The notes under the pieces were generated by a model that had not been told where the DNA came from, did no database searches, and saw nothing but the letters and a program-made list of their open reading frames with translations. Made by a program: the position numbers and the translations under genes. Below are positions 1-10,540 of a stretch of 64,000 bases of DNA, one piece after another. This stretch comes from Ascaphus truei (Eukaryota > Chordata > Amphibia > Anura > Ascaphidae). The DNA is taken from positions 5,444 to 69,443 of the forward strand of contig WSYH01001194.1 of assembly GCA_036426205.1 (NCBI GenBank). Direction: 5' to 3'. Within the stretch, counting starts at the first letter, position 1; every line of letters begins with the position of its first letter.

Positions 1-425
1 GGGCATGCCAGCCAGAATTATGGAGGTTTGCCTCACACCCTGGTGGGGTGCCTGTGTATGGATGGGACTGGTCACATGCTCTGACTCCATGGTTGTGATG
101 TAAGAGTGTGTCAGCCTCAGAAGTTACATAAGGCACAGCACTGTGTTAAAGTTAGTCTCTAGTCTAGCAGGAGTTCTAGAGGAGGAGTCTGAAAGGAGTT
201 CAAGTTCTGCCAGAGTGTTAGTTATGTTATAGTAACTCCAGAGGAGACTGTGTCAGGGACCTGGCACAGGGCAGTGATCCTGCGAGGATAGGGAATCCCT
301 ATTAGGAGAGAATCACCTTTGAAGGGAAGCAGAGTGATAATCATGAGAGGCAGATCTCACTGCGAGGGGCAGCTAGCCCACATCACTCAATAAAGATGTG
401 TTCATCAGAAAACCTCTCGTGTACA
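1..425 (+). mobile_element. LTR-like end of a retroelement
   Basis: The stretch carries a polyadenylation signal AATAAA at 389-394 and ends in a TACA-type terminus near 425, as an LTR R-U5 end would. Positions about 54-207 are repeated in opposite orientation at 8394-8543, directly upstream of a gag-like reading frame, so both belong to one element family. The left boundary lies at or beyond the window edge. It could instead be an untranslated leader; no target duplication can be tested. Confidence 0.45.
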
Positions 426-719
426 TGTGTGGAGTGAGGTACAGAGAGGGCACCACGGAGGAGTTCCTCGTCAGGATCATCCCCATGCGGCCGGGGACAC
501 TGGTGAGGTGGAGGCGCTGCACTGGAAACTAGGTGAGACTCAGCACACTACCTCAGCTGCCTGTCTGGACGGGTCCTCCCACACACATCATGCGGGAGAC
601 TCAGGAGTCTGTTCAACAGGTGCACACACCAGACACTACCACACTGTATGGGGGCGGTAAGACAACAGGGGCCAATGTGAGATTGGGTGGGTCAGGCCGG
701 GCCAGAAATACCGTTACAC

Positions 720-723
<4 letters not shown>
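426..723. other. no gene recognised
   Basis: Short open frames exist on both strands, but they overlap each other, match no family I know and end in a microsatellite. This is probably internal sequence of the element to the left. Confidence 0.4.

Positions 724-761
<38 letters not shown>
724..761. repeat. (TA)n microsatellite
   Basis: Nearly pure alternating TA dinucleotides, followed by an A-rich tail. Confidence 0.95.
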
Positions 762-765
<4 letters not shown>

Positions 766-1493
766 GAAAAAAAGAAGAAAGAAAAGCGCCGATCCTAGTG
801 TAAATTCAGATTTAAAAGGTTTTTTTAACCTGACGTCCAAGTTTCAGAAGTCTTCCATCTGCATACAAATGTAGCTGCTGTGAATCAGCCAGGTGTGGGA
901 TTGCTGCCGGTACAACCGTTCTCCTCTCGCAGGGAAGGTAGATGTCTGTCTGTATTCAATCACCCACCCGATCGAGTAGCAGGATGCAGGAACTGACGTC
1001 TGTGCTCTGGAGCTTGGATCGGGCGCTTTTCTTTTTCTTTTTTTCTTAGGTATCGTTGGGAGGTTGGTGATCCCAAGAATAAGCGCCAGGATTCTAATAT
1101 TTTTTAAGGATTTGTAAGGACCTTTTTATATTGATTATACATTTTTGTCAACAATACAAAAGAGACTTACACACAATTTTTATAATTATTTTTTCCTTTT
1201 ATTGTTTTTGTGCCAACATACATTTTTTAATATAGTTTTATTTTTTTTTAAATAATTTTTTTCACAATTTAGTTTTTCACCTTTACTGTATATTGCAATT
1301 TGCTTGGTTTCCTGCTAATCTAGAAGCATTGTCATAATCGTGGCTGGGTATATCATCCTGCAGGGTGAGGTTGTTTTGCAGGGTTATAGGTGTTGCAAAA
1401 GGGTGCTGTCTTATTTTCATTGTTATACATATATATATACATACATATATATATATATACATACATATATATATAATAAATATTAAAATACAG
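762..1493. other. AT-rich sequence without a gene
   Basis: Contains poly-T tracts near 1028-1046 and 1190-1265 and a second (TA)n tract at about 1425-1477. The open frames here are low-complexity isoleucine/tyrosine runs read from the microsatellite. Confidence 0.7.
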
Positions 1494-1650
1494 TGTTCGA
1501 CAAACCTATACATTTGTCGCCCGGGCGAGTGGATGATTTAATACCATCGGGCGAGTAAATATTGGCCCCAAGCAGCACACGTTTGGTACTAGGTGGCGGA
1601 GTATATTTTTTTGTGTGGGGAGTAGATTTTTTGGTGATTGTAACCACTGC
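1494..1650 (+). repeat. GTTCGACA-type MITE-like repeat, copy 1
   Basis: Begins with CAGTGTTCGACAAACC next to an AT microsatellite and shares the blocks GCCCGGGCGAGTGG, AAGCAGCACACG and CTAGGTGGCG with copies at 2254, 29906 (other orientation) and 39205. The best copy (39205-39358) has inverted ends, which suggests a small non-autonomous DNA transposon. Confidence 0.6.
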
Positions 1651-2039
1651 ATATTATATACATACATATACAGGCATACCCGGGTTTAAGGACACTCACT
1701 TTAAGTACACTGCCGAGTATAAGGACATACGCTCAATAGGCAAACAGCAGCTCGCGATGCGCCTGTCAGCACGTCCTGAGCAGCAATAACGGCTCCCTAC
1801 CTGTACACGAAGCTGTGCGCAAGAGAGGAGACTATAGAGCCGTTAGAAATGCGTTATTTACATCAGTTTGCACGTATATGACGATTGCAGTACAGTACAT
1901 GCATTGATAAGTGGAAAAAAGGCAGTGTTCACTTTAAGTACATTTCGCTTCTTACATACATGCTCCGGTCCCATTGCGTACGTTAATGTGGGTATGCTGT
2001 ACACACATAAATAAGTATATAGAAGACATAATACTGAAC
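1651..2039. other. no gene recognised
   Basis: Mixed sequence without a convincing coding frame or a repeat match inside the window. Confidence 0.5.
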
Positions 2040-2253
2040 TTATATAAGAGACAGATATATAGACAGGAGATATATATATAAATATACAGATACAAGTAAA
2101 TATATATACAGTAATAACATATAGATACATATATATACTAGTACATATATATATAAACATATATATATAATATAGAATATATATATACATATACATATAT
2201 ATACATATATATACATATATATACATATATATAATATATATACATATTATATA
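2040..2253. repeat. degenerate TA/TACA microsatellite
   Basis: About 210 bp of alternating ATAT and TACATATA units. The long minus-strand frame across it is composed of Tyr, Ile, Met and Cys from the repeat and is not a gene. Confidence 0.9.
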
Positions 2254-2345
2254 TACAGTGTTCGACAATTATATAAATTTACACGCCCGGGGCGTGTGGA
2301 TTTAACCCCCGGGCCGAGTAAATATTTGGCCCAAGCAGCACACGT
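2254..2345 (+). repeat. GTTCGACA-type MITE-like repeat, copy 2
   Basis: Starts CAGTGTTCGACAA at the edge of the TA array and shares CGCCCGGGGCG and CCAAGCAGCACACGTG with the other copies. It is truncated on the right by GC-rich DNA. Confidence 0.55.
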
Positions 2346-2815
2346 GTTTTTTAAATTTCCCGCGCCGCGCTGCTGTTTTTTCCCCGCTCGCGCTGCTGTG
2401 GTTTCCTGCGGCCGGCTGGAGAAAAAAAAAAGCCGGAGGCGGGTTCATGTTGTTGGGGAGATACCCCGCTCCGGCTCTCTGAGCAGTGCTTCGCTCCTCC
2501 CGGCCTCTCAGCAACTTTCCCTCCTCAGCGCTCACTCCTCCCCTTCGGCAGCCAGCCCTTCACGCCTGTCTGCCTCAGGCCCCTGCAGGGCCATCTGGGG
2601 GGGGTTGCGCACGCGCTGGAGGGGGGGGGGGCGGCACATGGAGTCCCGGCCACGTTTTCCATAGGGAGGTTGGTGTGGGTGCGGTGGTTCCTGCTCACCA
2701 CCGATCCCACCGTCGCCAACTAATGCCCGACCTCCCCGACACCCCTCTGGCTGCAGCCTGGGCGCACGCGCGGCTTGCCACGTTTCCCATCGGGGAGGTT
2801 GGCGGCCGTGCGTCG
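2346..2815. other. GC-rich sequence with coding shadows on both strands
   Basis: High GC with poly-G and poly-A runs (A9 near 2422, G9 near 2623). Open frames occur in several phases at once because stop codons are rare at this composition. I see no domain, no splice context and no repeat relatives. Confidence 0.5.
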
Positions 2816-3235
2816 TCTGGCTGGCCCCCCCCGATCCTCCCGCTGGCCCCCGACCCTCCGCTGGCCCTCCATCCTCTGCTGCCACCCGGTCCTCACGCTG
2901 GCCCCCCGATCTCCCCTGGCCCCAAGATCGACCTGCTGCCCCCCCGATCCTCCGCTGGCCCCCAGATCGACCCGCTGGCCCCCGATCTCCGCTGCACCTC
3001 AACCCCCCCGCTGCCCCCAGCTCTCCCGCTGCTGTCCCCTCGATCTCCCGCTGGCCCCCATATACTCCCGCTGGCACCCTTGACCCCCCCGCTGGCCCCC
3101 ATCCTCTTACGGGCCCCGATCCTCCGCTGGCCCCGTCGATCTCCGACTGGCCCCCCGTCCTCTCGCTGGCCCCCTTCCTCCGCTGGCCCTCCGCATCCCC
3201 CGCTGCACCCCCGATCCTCCCGCAACTCCTGCCGA
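2816..3235. repeat. GC-rich minisatellite, unit about 20 bp
   Basis: Degenerate tandem units built around GATCCTCCGCTGGCCCCC run through the interval. They yield proline-rich frames on one strand and Gly/Arg-rich frames on the other. No start, domain or conservation cue supports a protein. Confidence 0.8.
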
Positions 3236-3299
3236 TCCCCTGGCATGTGGAGAAGCATGTGGAGGACAAAGGCCTGGAGGAACGGTAGGCCCCCTCCCT

Positions 3300-3830
3300 T
3301 CCAATGAATACCAACCCAGGAGTGGGTATGTGGATGTTTGGTGGGTGTGAGGGTGTGGTGTGTGTGGGTGTGTGTGGGTGTGTGTGTGGGTGGGAGTGTG
3401 TGTGTGTGTGTGTCGTGGTGGTGTGTGTGGGTGAGTATGTGGAGTGTGAGGCTGTGAGTGTGGGGGGTGAGTTGGGTGGTGTGAGTTTGGGTGTGTGTGG
3501 AGTGTTGTTGTGGTGGTGGGGGTGTGTGTGTGTGTTTGTGTGTATGAGTGTGTGTTGTGTGTGAGTGTATGAGTGCTGTGAATGTGTGTTTGTTGTGAGT
3601 GTGTGAGTGGGTGGTCTGTGGTGTGGAGTGTCTGTGTGTGTGTGTCTGTCGTCAGTGAGTGTCGTTGGAGTGTCATATGTGAGTGTGTCATTTGAGTATC
3701 GTATGAGAGTGTCGCTGTGGTGGTGTGTGGTGTTTGAGTTGAGTGTTTGGTCTGTCTGTGAGTGTGTGTCTGTGAGTGTGTGTGAGAGTCGTGAGTGTGT
3801 GTGTCTGTGAGTGTGTCACCCTCTCCCGGG
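3300..3830 (+). repeat. GT-rich low-complexity block
   Basis: Imperfect GTGTGTGGGTG-type repeats with strong purine/pyrimidine strand asymmetry. It abuts a CT-rich block and forms part of a 1.7 kb low-complexity tract. Confidence 0.9.
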
Positions 3831-3837
3831 TTTGTGT

Positions 3838-4560
3838 CCACCTTCCCTGGTGCACCACTATCCTGTCGATCTCTCTATCTCTCCTGTCTATTATCTCTGC
3901 TGTGTTCTCTTATCTATCTGTGGTCTTCTCATCCTCTGTGTCTCTCATTGTCTCATCTCTGTCTCATCACCTGTACGGCATCTCCTCTATCTCTATGGTC
4001 TCTCATTTCTCTATGCGTCTCTCTATCTCTTCGTGTCTCTCTATCTCGGTGTCTATCTAATTGTCTCTATCTCTCTGGTCTCTCTTGGTCTCTATCTCTC
4101 TGTGTCTCTCATGTCTCTCATGTCTATCATTGTCTCTCTATTCTTTCCTCCGTGTCTCTATCTTTTCTGTGTGTTACTATTTCATGTGTGTCTCTCTCTT
4201 TCAAGTGTGTCCTTTCTCTGTGTGTCTACTCTTCTGTTGTTCTCTGTGTGTTCTTTTCCTGTGTGTTCTCTCTTTCTTTTGTTCTCTCTTTTTTTGTCTC
4301 TATCTTCTCTGTGTGTGTGCTCTCTCTATCGTGTGGTCTCTATTCTGTGTGTGTCTCTCTCTCTCTGGGTCTCTTCTCTATCTCTCCGGGTCTGAGGTGT
4401 GTCAGGACGTGGTCTCTCTCTGCTCTTATCTCTCTATCTGTGTGTGTCTCTTCTCTCTCCTTTTCTGTGTCTCTCTCTCTCTTTTCTGTGTCTCCTCTCT
4501 TCTCTTTTGTGTCTCTCCTTCTTTCTGTGTCTCTCTCTTTCTTTGTCTCTCTGTCTGTCT
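3838..4560 (+). repeat. CT-rich low-complexity block
   Basis: Degenerate CTCTCTGTCTCTAT units for about 720 bp, nearly all pyrimidine on the plus strand. The Leu/Ser/Cys/Val-rich open frames are artefacts of the repeat. Confidence 0.9.
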
Positions 4561-4561
4561 C

Positions 4562-5701
4562 TGGTGAATAGATAAAGAAAGAAAAGAATCCCTTAATGTG
4601 GCACTAGAGAGGTTCACCCTAATTAAAAACTTAAATTTTATTATTACCTGATAAAATAAATTGTTTGGAATAACCACATCAAAAACAAACATATACAATG
4701 ATATTAAAAGACGGAGAGAGGTGTGATAGGGTGGTTTAGGGTGGATGTATGATTATATATAAATACCTCTCTAATTAATTACTTAGTAGACCCTATAGTA
4801 AGGGTGATCAGCTATACTAAATAGGTATAGGTATATATCAGACCCCTAAACCAAAGCAATGGAAGGAGGGTAAAGGCAGGTGAATATGGCTTAACTGTTG
4901 GATGTAAGGCTGAGTAGTATGCTGGCGAGTTGAAGCAGCCACTACTCACTGCAATGGGTTGTAACTAAAACACTGTTGTAAGCTCTATGTGACAGGTCTA
5001 GTGTGAGGCCAGCCACATTACACTGCAAGATATCTAATAGATCAACCCTAGGGTCTGAGTGCTCTTGTGCCACGAACGCAGTCTACGAAGCACTAGGGCC
5101 CCGATGAAGCACAGTTACGTGTTGAAACGTACGTAGGGTACGTCTGAATGTCACGCCGTGAACGGCATCGGTGAGGTGTGTGTATATACTGTCTGAGTGC
5201 TTGTAGACTGCGTCGTGGGCAGCAAGAGCACTCAGACCCTAGGGTTGATTATTAATATCTGCAGGAATGTGGCTGGCTCTACATAGACCTGTCACAATAG
5301 AGCTTACAACAGTGTATTTAGTTACACCATGTGCAGTGAGTAGTGGCGGCTTCAACTCAGCCAGCAATATACTCAGCCTTACATCCAGTTAAGCATATTC
5401 ACCTGCCTTTACCTCCTTCCATTGCTTGGTTTAGGGGTCTGATATATACCTAACAGTTATAGCGAATCACCTCTATAGGGTTACTAAGTATTAATTAGAG
5501 AGGTATTTATTAAATCATAACCTCCACTAAACACCCTATCACACCTCTCCATCTTTTAATATCATTGTTATGTTTGTTTTTTGGTATGTGGTTATTCCAA
5601 ACAATTTATTTTAATCAGGTTATAATAAAATTTAAAGTTTTTAATAGGGTGAACCTCCTCTAGTGCCACATAAAGGGATTCTTTCTTCTTTATATCACCA
5701 T
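4562..5701. mobile_element. 1.1 kb palindromic (foldback) element
   Basis: Left arm (about 4562-5095) and right arm (about 5190-5701) are reverse complements with scattered small indels. The outer ends both read AAGAATCCCTT...TGTGGCACTAGAG toward the centre, and the inner ends share ACCCTAGGGTCTGAGTGCTC. The roughly 95 bp loop carries a hammerhead-like motif. The outer end and the inner CGCAGTCTACGAAGCACT block recur in the element at 21719-24170, so this is a family. No coding frame is visible. Confidence 0.85.
5095..5142 (+). ncRNA. hammerhead-like motif, degenerate
   Basis: CCGATGA (U4 changed to C) at 5101-5107 is followed by a hairpin AGCAC...GTGTT, then GAAAC at 5124-5128, a palindromic stem III ACGTACGT and a GTA triplet at 5133-5135. 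Stem I is weak. The core change and poor stem I suggest an inactive relative of the other hammerhead-like modules. Confidence 0.4.
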
Positions 5702-5723
5702 GTGTACAACTCCCTGGAGCACC

Positions 5724-5738
5724 ACCCCCCCCCCCCCC
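5724..5738. repeat. poly-C tract
   Basis: Fifteen consecutive C, directly right of the palindrome. Confidence 0.95.
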
Positions 5739-5796
5739 TAGCAATTGTTTGGATAGATTCCCTCAGCTTGAGCAGAGTCACAATCTGCAGCTTCCA

Positions 5797-5960
5797 AATG
5801 CATGCAGATTTCTTTCTGTCTGTCTCTGTCTGTCTCTCTTTGTCTGTCTCGTCTCTCTCTGGCTACTGTCTGTGTCTCTCTGTGTGTCTCTCTGTGTGTC
5901 TCTATTGGTCTCCTCTCTGTGGCGCTCTCCTCTCTCTCTCTCTGTGTGTGTGTGTGTTTC
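5797..5960. repeat. CTGT/CTCT and GT low-complexity tract
   Basis: TGTCTGTCTCTGTCTCTC-type units end in (TG)n. The tract lies inside the presumed 3' LTR of the element to the right. Confidence 0.85.
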
Positions 5961-6049
5961 TCGCCCACAACTTACCAGGCCTTACTGTCAGCAGGAGAGA
6001 TGACTGTAGCCATTTTACATGTCCGCTACATTCTCCCCCTGGTGAATCC
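5960..6049 (-). mobile_element. polypurine tract and start of a 3' LTR
   Basis: On the minus strand a purine run CCAGGGGGAGAA (near 6036-6047) is followed at once by TGTAGCGGACATG. This is the usual polypurine tract / TG junction at the start of a 3' LTR. It lies about 185 bp downstream of the stop of the gag-like frame, and the LTR itself then dissolves into simple repeats. Confidence 0.5.
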
Positions 6050-6231
6050 CATCGTCCTCGCTGGGACCTAAATTTGTACGCCTTCTTCCAGGAAGCACTG
6101 TAACATATGACATAATCATGTTAACGTTCACATACAAATTTTTCATAATATCATAACAAAATGACTACAGTACATTCCGCCAAGCCCGCCCCGACCAGCA
6201 GCCACGAACCCGCGTAATGTATAAGTACCCC

Positions 6232-8390
6232 CTAAAAATAGTGAAACGGATCAGGTTTCTTGACCTCTCTACCGCCCATGTCTATAACTGTGACGTGATA
6301 GTGCCTAGGCAGTCCCCTCTCAGGCCTATATGTCACCCTGTGTTTATAAATGTTTCTGCCAATGCCCCACACACGCACTAAGTGCTCTATGCGCTCCTCG
6401 GCCTTCTTCCCTATTACTGAACTTCCTCTTCCCACTAGGTGCATTTCAATGGCCTCCCTAAGCCACCTATCCCGGTTGTTCTCTATCTCGTCCATGAGAG
6501 GCTCAGGGACATACGGGTACTCCAACCCGTGGGATGATTTGTACCTAGCCACTATGGTACGCTCGGCCCTGCTTATCCTAGTCAGATCAGCCTTACCTGC
6601 CTTCCCAGGTAACACCCATGATAGGGGCTCGTCAGGGTCCACAGGGTCGGATAGGATACTAGGACCCATGGGTTCTATCTCCCTATGTTCAATTTGCAGC
6701 CACCGCTCCTGTACTGCACCGACACACTTTATTCGAGCAAATACCCAGTATGTACCTGGCAGATACCTGGAATGTGCCGCTCCTCACCTCTGACAAGCCC
6801 CGTTGCATTTGCCTTCCCAGCCTGGGTTCATGCCTGGCTGACGGGCGGCTGATCTGTTAAATGATAATGATTAGGATATAATAGGCTGCAATGCTTCGCG
6901 TGTCTACCAGATGGCATAAATTCATGAATTGTAATGCAGTATATATATATATATACTGTGCAGTATTGCAGCCAGTGGGAATAAAAGGCTTCAATCCCTG
7001 TCTGGAAAATACCTCAATGCACTCGGGCAGAAAACAGTCACAAACCTCAATACACCCGGGTATACCCGAATTCGTGGGACTAGCCGAGCTCGAATAAAGT
7101 GTGTCGCCAGTGTAGCTCTCTATCCCGCTGTTCCGGTGTAAATTCTCCCACAGCCCACCAATAATCTACTACGTCTTCCCGCCGGATGAGGAACCGAGTA
7201 CGGTCCATCCAAGCGGAGTACCCTTCGAATAATGGGGCCCACCAACGGTTCTCCCTGAATTTATGTGACCCTAGCTCTCTGTCATCGTCTAGCGAAAATA
7301 TCCCCGAAGACCGCGCTGATCGCGGTAGAAACCACCTGGAGGACCCCGGGGCCTGTACCACTGGTACGGGTGCTGTCGTGGCCACTCTCAACTCTCCCCC
7401 TCCCCGAGAATCGCCCTCCGTAGCGCCACTGCGCTGTCTTTCCCCAGTCCGTCTCTCTTCTCCCCCTGGTGATAAGTCCACAGATTCCAAACTAGGCGGT
7501 GAACCCGGGGACCGTGTGATTGGGGCAGGGGTATTAGCTATGGCGTGGGATTGGGCGTAGGGGCACGGGACCGAACCCCACGGGGTTACGACCCGTTCCT
7601 GGCTGTCCGTAGACTGGTCCAATGAGGATGTCTCACCCTCCTCAGTCCTTGGATCGCCTCTCCAACTCCTGGGCCTTGTAGGTGATCGGGGACCTTCCCC
7701 CGATCGCCGAAGCGTCGCTGCATGGGTCCTTGGGGTTCCGATGTCGCCACCGGAAGTGATGTCCTCCCCGGAACCGGAAACACCTTCATCGCGGGTTGGA
7801 CCCCCATGCGGGATCTCTTCCTCAATGACGACATCCGGAATCTCCGCCGTCGTCGCCACCGGAAGTGATGCCGTCTCTCCACGTGCGTTCGCGGCCTGGC
7901 ATGGCCTCTCTGCTGCTACACCGTCTGCGGGGGAAAGGTAAGTGAAGGGACTCCTCTTACCCGTCCACAGGGGTGCCGGTGTCTCTCGTCCGTCGCCGCC
8001 ACGTCCTGAGGCGGAGGGACTCCGTCTCTCGGCTCTCCGATCTGCGGGGGACGTTCCGTTCTCCAGACTGTCACTCACCCCACGGGGCGTCGTCCGTCCT
8101 GGGTCCCTCTTGGATCCCGATTTCGCCACCGCTAGTTCACGGAGGTCCTCATCTGAGTAATCTCCCTTCCCGGATCTTGGGGTCACCGAGCGGGGCGAAA
8201 GTCTTGTCTCTGCACGGTCGGGGAGCAACCCGACCGCCTCGGTCGCTACTGACCCAGCCGACTTGGTCGACTCCAGTCCCCTTTCTCCGGGACTCGCACG
8301 GGTGAGCCACAGTGCGCCAGGGGACTCAGCGGAGCGCTTAGCCGTGTCCCCCGGGGGGTCAGCAGGTTGAATGGGTATAAATGTGGGCAT
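6232..8390 (-). pseudogene. gag-like ORF of an LTR element, split by a MITE
   Basis: A minus-strand reading frame starts at 8390 and runs to about 7115. It is interrupted by a 399 bp MITE (6714-7112) and continues to a stop at 6232. Removing the insertion and one TA copy leaves the two parts in the same frame, about 590 residues in all. The first roughly 330 residues are rich in Gly, Arg, Ser, Pro and Glu. The C-terminal part is a folded-looking domain with Trp and Arg motifs (for example RFLIRREDVVDYWWAVGEF). The frame is preceded by a repeat also seen at the LTR-like end at 54-207 and followed by a polypurine tract with a TG start, and no pol lies between. The context suggests a gag-only, non-autonomous LTR element. 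I do not recognise the protein family, so gag is inferred from position. The MITE adds a stop, so the present copy is broken. Confidence 0.5.
6714..7112. mobile_element. 399 bp MITE with TA target duplication, copy 1
   Basis: The terminal inverted repeats share CGACACACTTTATTCGAG (left 6714-6737, right 7089-7112, a few mismatches at the outer bases). TA flanks both ends (6712-6713, 7113-7114). A (TA)n tract sits near 6940-6956. It has no coding capacity. A near-identical copy is at 13423-13823. The TA duplication fits mobilisation by a Tc1/mariner-type transposase; the mobilising source is not identifiable here. Confidence 0.9.
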
Positions 8391-8393
8391 GCT

Positions 8394-8543
8394 TGAACTC
8401 CTTTCAGACTCCTCCTCTAGAACTCCTGCTAGACTAGGTCTAACTTTAGAACACAGTGCTGTGCCTTATGTAACTTCTGAGGCTGACACATCTCTGACAT
8501 CACTAACCATGGAGTCAGAGCATGTGACCAGTCCCATCCATAC
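8394..8543 (-). repeat. retroelement leader repeat, second copy
   Basis: Reverse complement of about 54-207 with a few substitutions and short indels. It sits immediately upstream of the gag-like start codon at 8390 and is cut at 8543 by the left pseudo-LTR of PLE-1. Confidence 0.75.
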
Positions 8544-8970
8544 CAAAGCACTGAAAATATGTGCAAACATGTGCTCTCCCTCTAATTAAGCGTAACTAAT
8601 TAGCTGCTCACACACAGGGATATGAAAAAACATCAAACCACACTCATATAGCAAGAATCGCACTAATACTGATTAAATAATTTACTAATGTGCAAACAAA
8701 TGCTAAATAAACCAGATAGTTCAAAATGGATAAACTGGAGGCTAGGTAAGGAGGACAGTCATGGGTATGTAAATAATAGCATAGGGAAAATATCACCATG
8801 TGCATGTCATGTGCCTCCGTTGCAGGTATTGATCAGTCCTCCAAGATCTGGCCACGAAGAGGTTAAAGCAGGCAAACCACCATCGCCGAGCTGGATGAGC
8901 AAGATAGCTGCTGAGAGTGGAGAGAGAGGCTGAAATCAGCCAAACGACTGTGTCCCACGTCTGGAAACTC
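8544..8970 (-). repeat. PLE-1 pseudo-LTR, left copy
   Basis: Direct repeat of 14783-15270. Both begin CAAAGCACTGAAAATATG and end CGTCTGGAAACTC in plus-strand reading. The left copy is 61 bp shorter, with the gap falling between two GGAGGACA words. Direct repeats around a Penelope-like RT are the pLTR arrangement known for that class. Confidence 0.75.
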
Positions 8971-10540
8971 GTACAGCTGTTTCACCACACGGGCTTCTGG
9001 GAGTGTAATTGCTGTTGGCGTGTATCAGATTTAAAGCGCCGCGCATGAGGTGACGTCACGGGTCAGCATCCTTCATTGGACAGATAAATCATGGTGTCGG
9101 GTTACTCAGGGAGCAGTGCAGGAGCGCCTGAGGCACGTTTCAGTTGCCAGTCAAGCTAATACAGTTATCCCTGTTATAGGAGCTTGCTGTCACGGTAGCT
9201 TGTGACAGGCTGTAATTTACACCAAAAATATATATAAATATATATAAACCTGGGTTTGAACTGGGACGAGACTTAGATATGATAAAATATAATTTATTCC
9301 TTGGTAAAGGTGAACACAACAGATTATACAAATAACAGCAAAATATAGACACTTAAAGATTATGACAAGAAAGCCATCAGGATTACAGTCTGGGCCATTT
9401 CTTCCATAGTTCAGCTGACATCACAGCAAGACAGGCAAAGTTATGAAGCACATGCAGGACATGGAAACATGAAGCCTTGCATGCAGGCATCAAGACATTA
9501 CATGAAGACTAACAACGGATATATGGGGAACAGCCGGTTATGAACCTTTTGTCCCTCTATCTGTAACATTAAGTACCTGTGATTGGTTTCCCATTATCTC
9601 CAGCCAATATTTGATGGGGGAACACATTTTGGGACAGGCCCCCCTGCTATCTGGCCCATGCGCAGTAGAACTCTGGGGTCTCCTTTCTGAGGCCCCACAT
9701 AGGCAAAAGGAATGCCAGCCAGTTTACTCATCTGCCTCTAGCAAGATAACCTTTGTTGGACAGTGATAAGTGGGACACTTGGAGACTGCTCTGATTTGAG
9801 CCTCCTCCGTCCTTAAATCATCAGGGAGGTTGACAAGACCCTTTGAACAATACTTAAATACTAGACATTGGGGCGCTTCTGGGGGCCATCTGCTATCCTG
9901 GTAGGCAAAAGAATTTCTCTGAAGCTTTGTCCATACCTAGGGACACAGTATTAACGGACTATTAACCCGTGGGCTCCCGGATGGATTCTAGTGTGTGTGT
10001 GATGCAGACACTGAAGTTACAATGACACAGGGGAAACAGGGAAATACACATTTACAGGTTATGACAGGGGTTAACTCACATTTCTGGACCTCAGCCCATT
10101 TAACCCCTTGTATCCCTGGTGAGGTTAGAAGGTGGCCAATTGGGGTTTAACTCTTTTAATCCCGGGCCAAATCCTCTCCATCGTCACACTTGCATTGTTC
10201 TGTAATGAAAGAAAAGTGTTAGTTATGAGAAAACAACACACAGTCTTATGTGCATTCTCATTAAACTGCACCAGTACCACAAGACACCAATCCTATAGAC
10301 ATAAAGTCAAAGTCACAAATAGGAAAGGATATAAAATGAAACATAAAACACACAGGTATACCAACACCCATTAAAAGAAGTGCATAAACGTGTCAGTTAT
10401 GAAAGAAGTATATGTACATATTTACAGATGTAAAAAGTAAAAGTGCCAACACAGAAAAGTGTTCAGATGCCCAAAGCATCGATTTAAAGTTCTAGGGTCC
10501 AGTACAGAGAGAGCATGCAGTAGGGTAATACAGGTGAGAC
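8971..10540 (-). other. presumed PLE-1 3' region and unassigned sequence
   Basis: No coding frame of note. A GC-rich stretch at 9030-9060 includes a TGACGTCA (CRE-like) octamer at about 9051-9058. TATAAATATATATAAA lies at 9230-9248. The part nearest the endonuclease (10110-10540) is probably the 3' UTR. The middle (9180-10080) may be another inserted repeat. Confidence 0.45.

Noticed and set aside
1858..2268. A 136-residue Tyr/Ile-rich minus-strand frame
   Set aside because: It translates an AT microsatellite.
2296..3314. Long overlapping proline-rich and Gly/Arg-rich frames on both strands
   Set aside because: They coincide with a GC-rich minisatellite, occur in four frames at once and show no domain or codon bias.
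3304..4571. Cys/Val-rich and Ser/Leu-rich frames that resemble membrane proteins
   Set aside because: They are direct translations of GT and CT simple repeats.
9090..9180. Possible hammerhead-like block (ACTGAAACGTGCC on the minus strand) in the PLE-1 3' region
   Set aside because: No CUGANGA box lies at a workable distance and stem I does not form.
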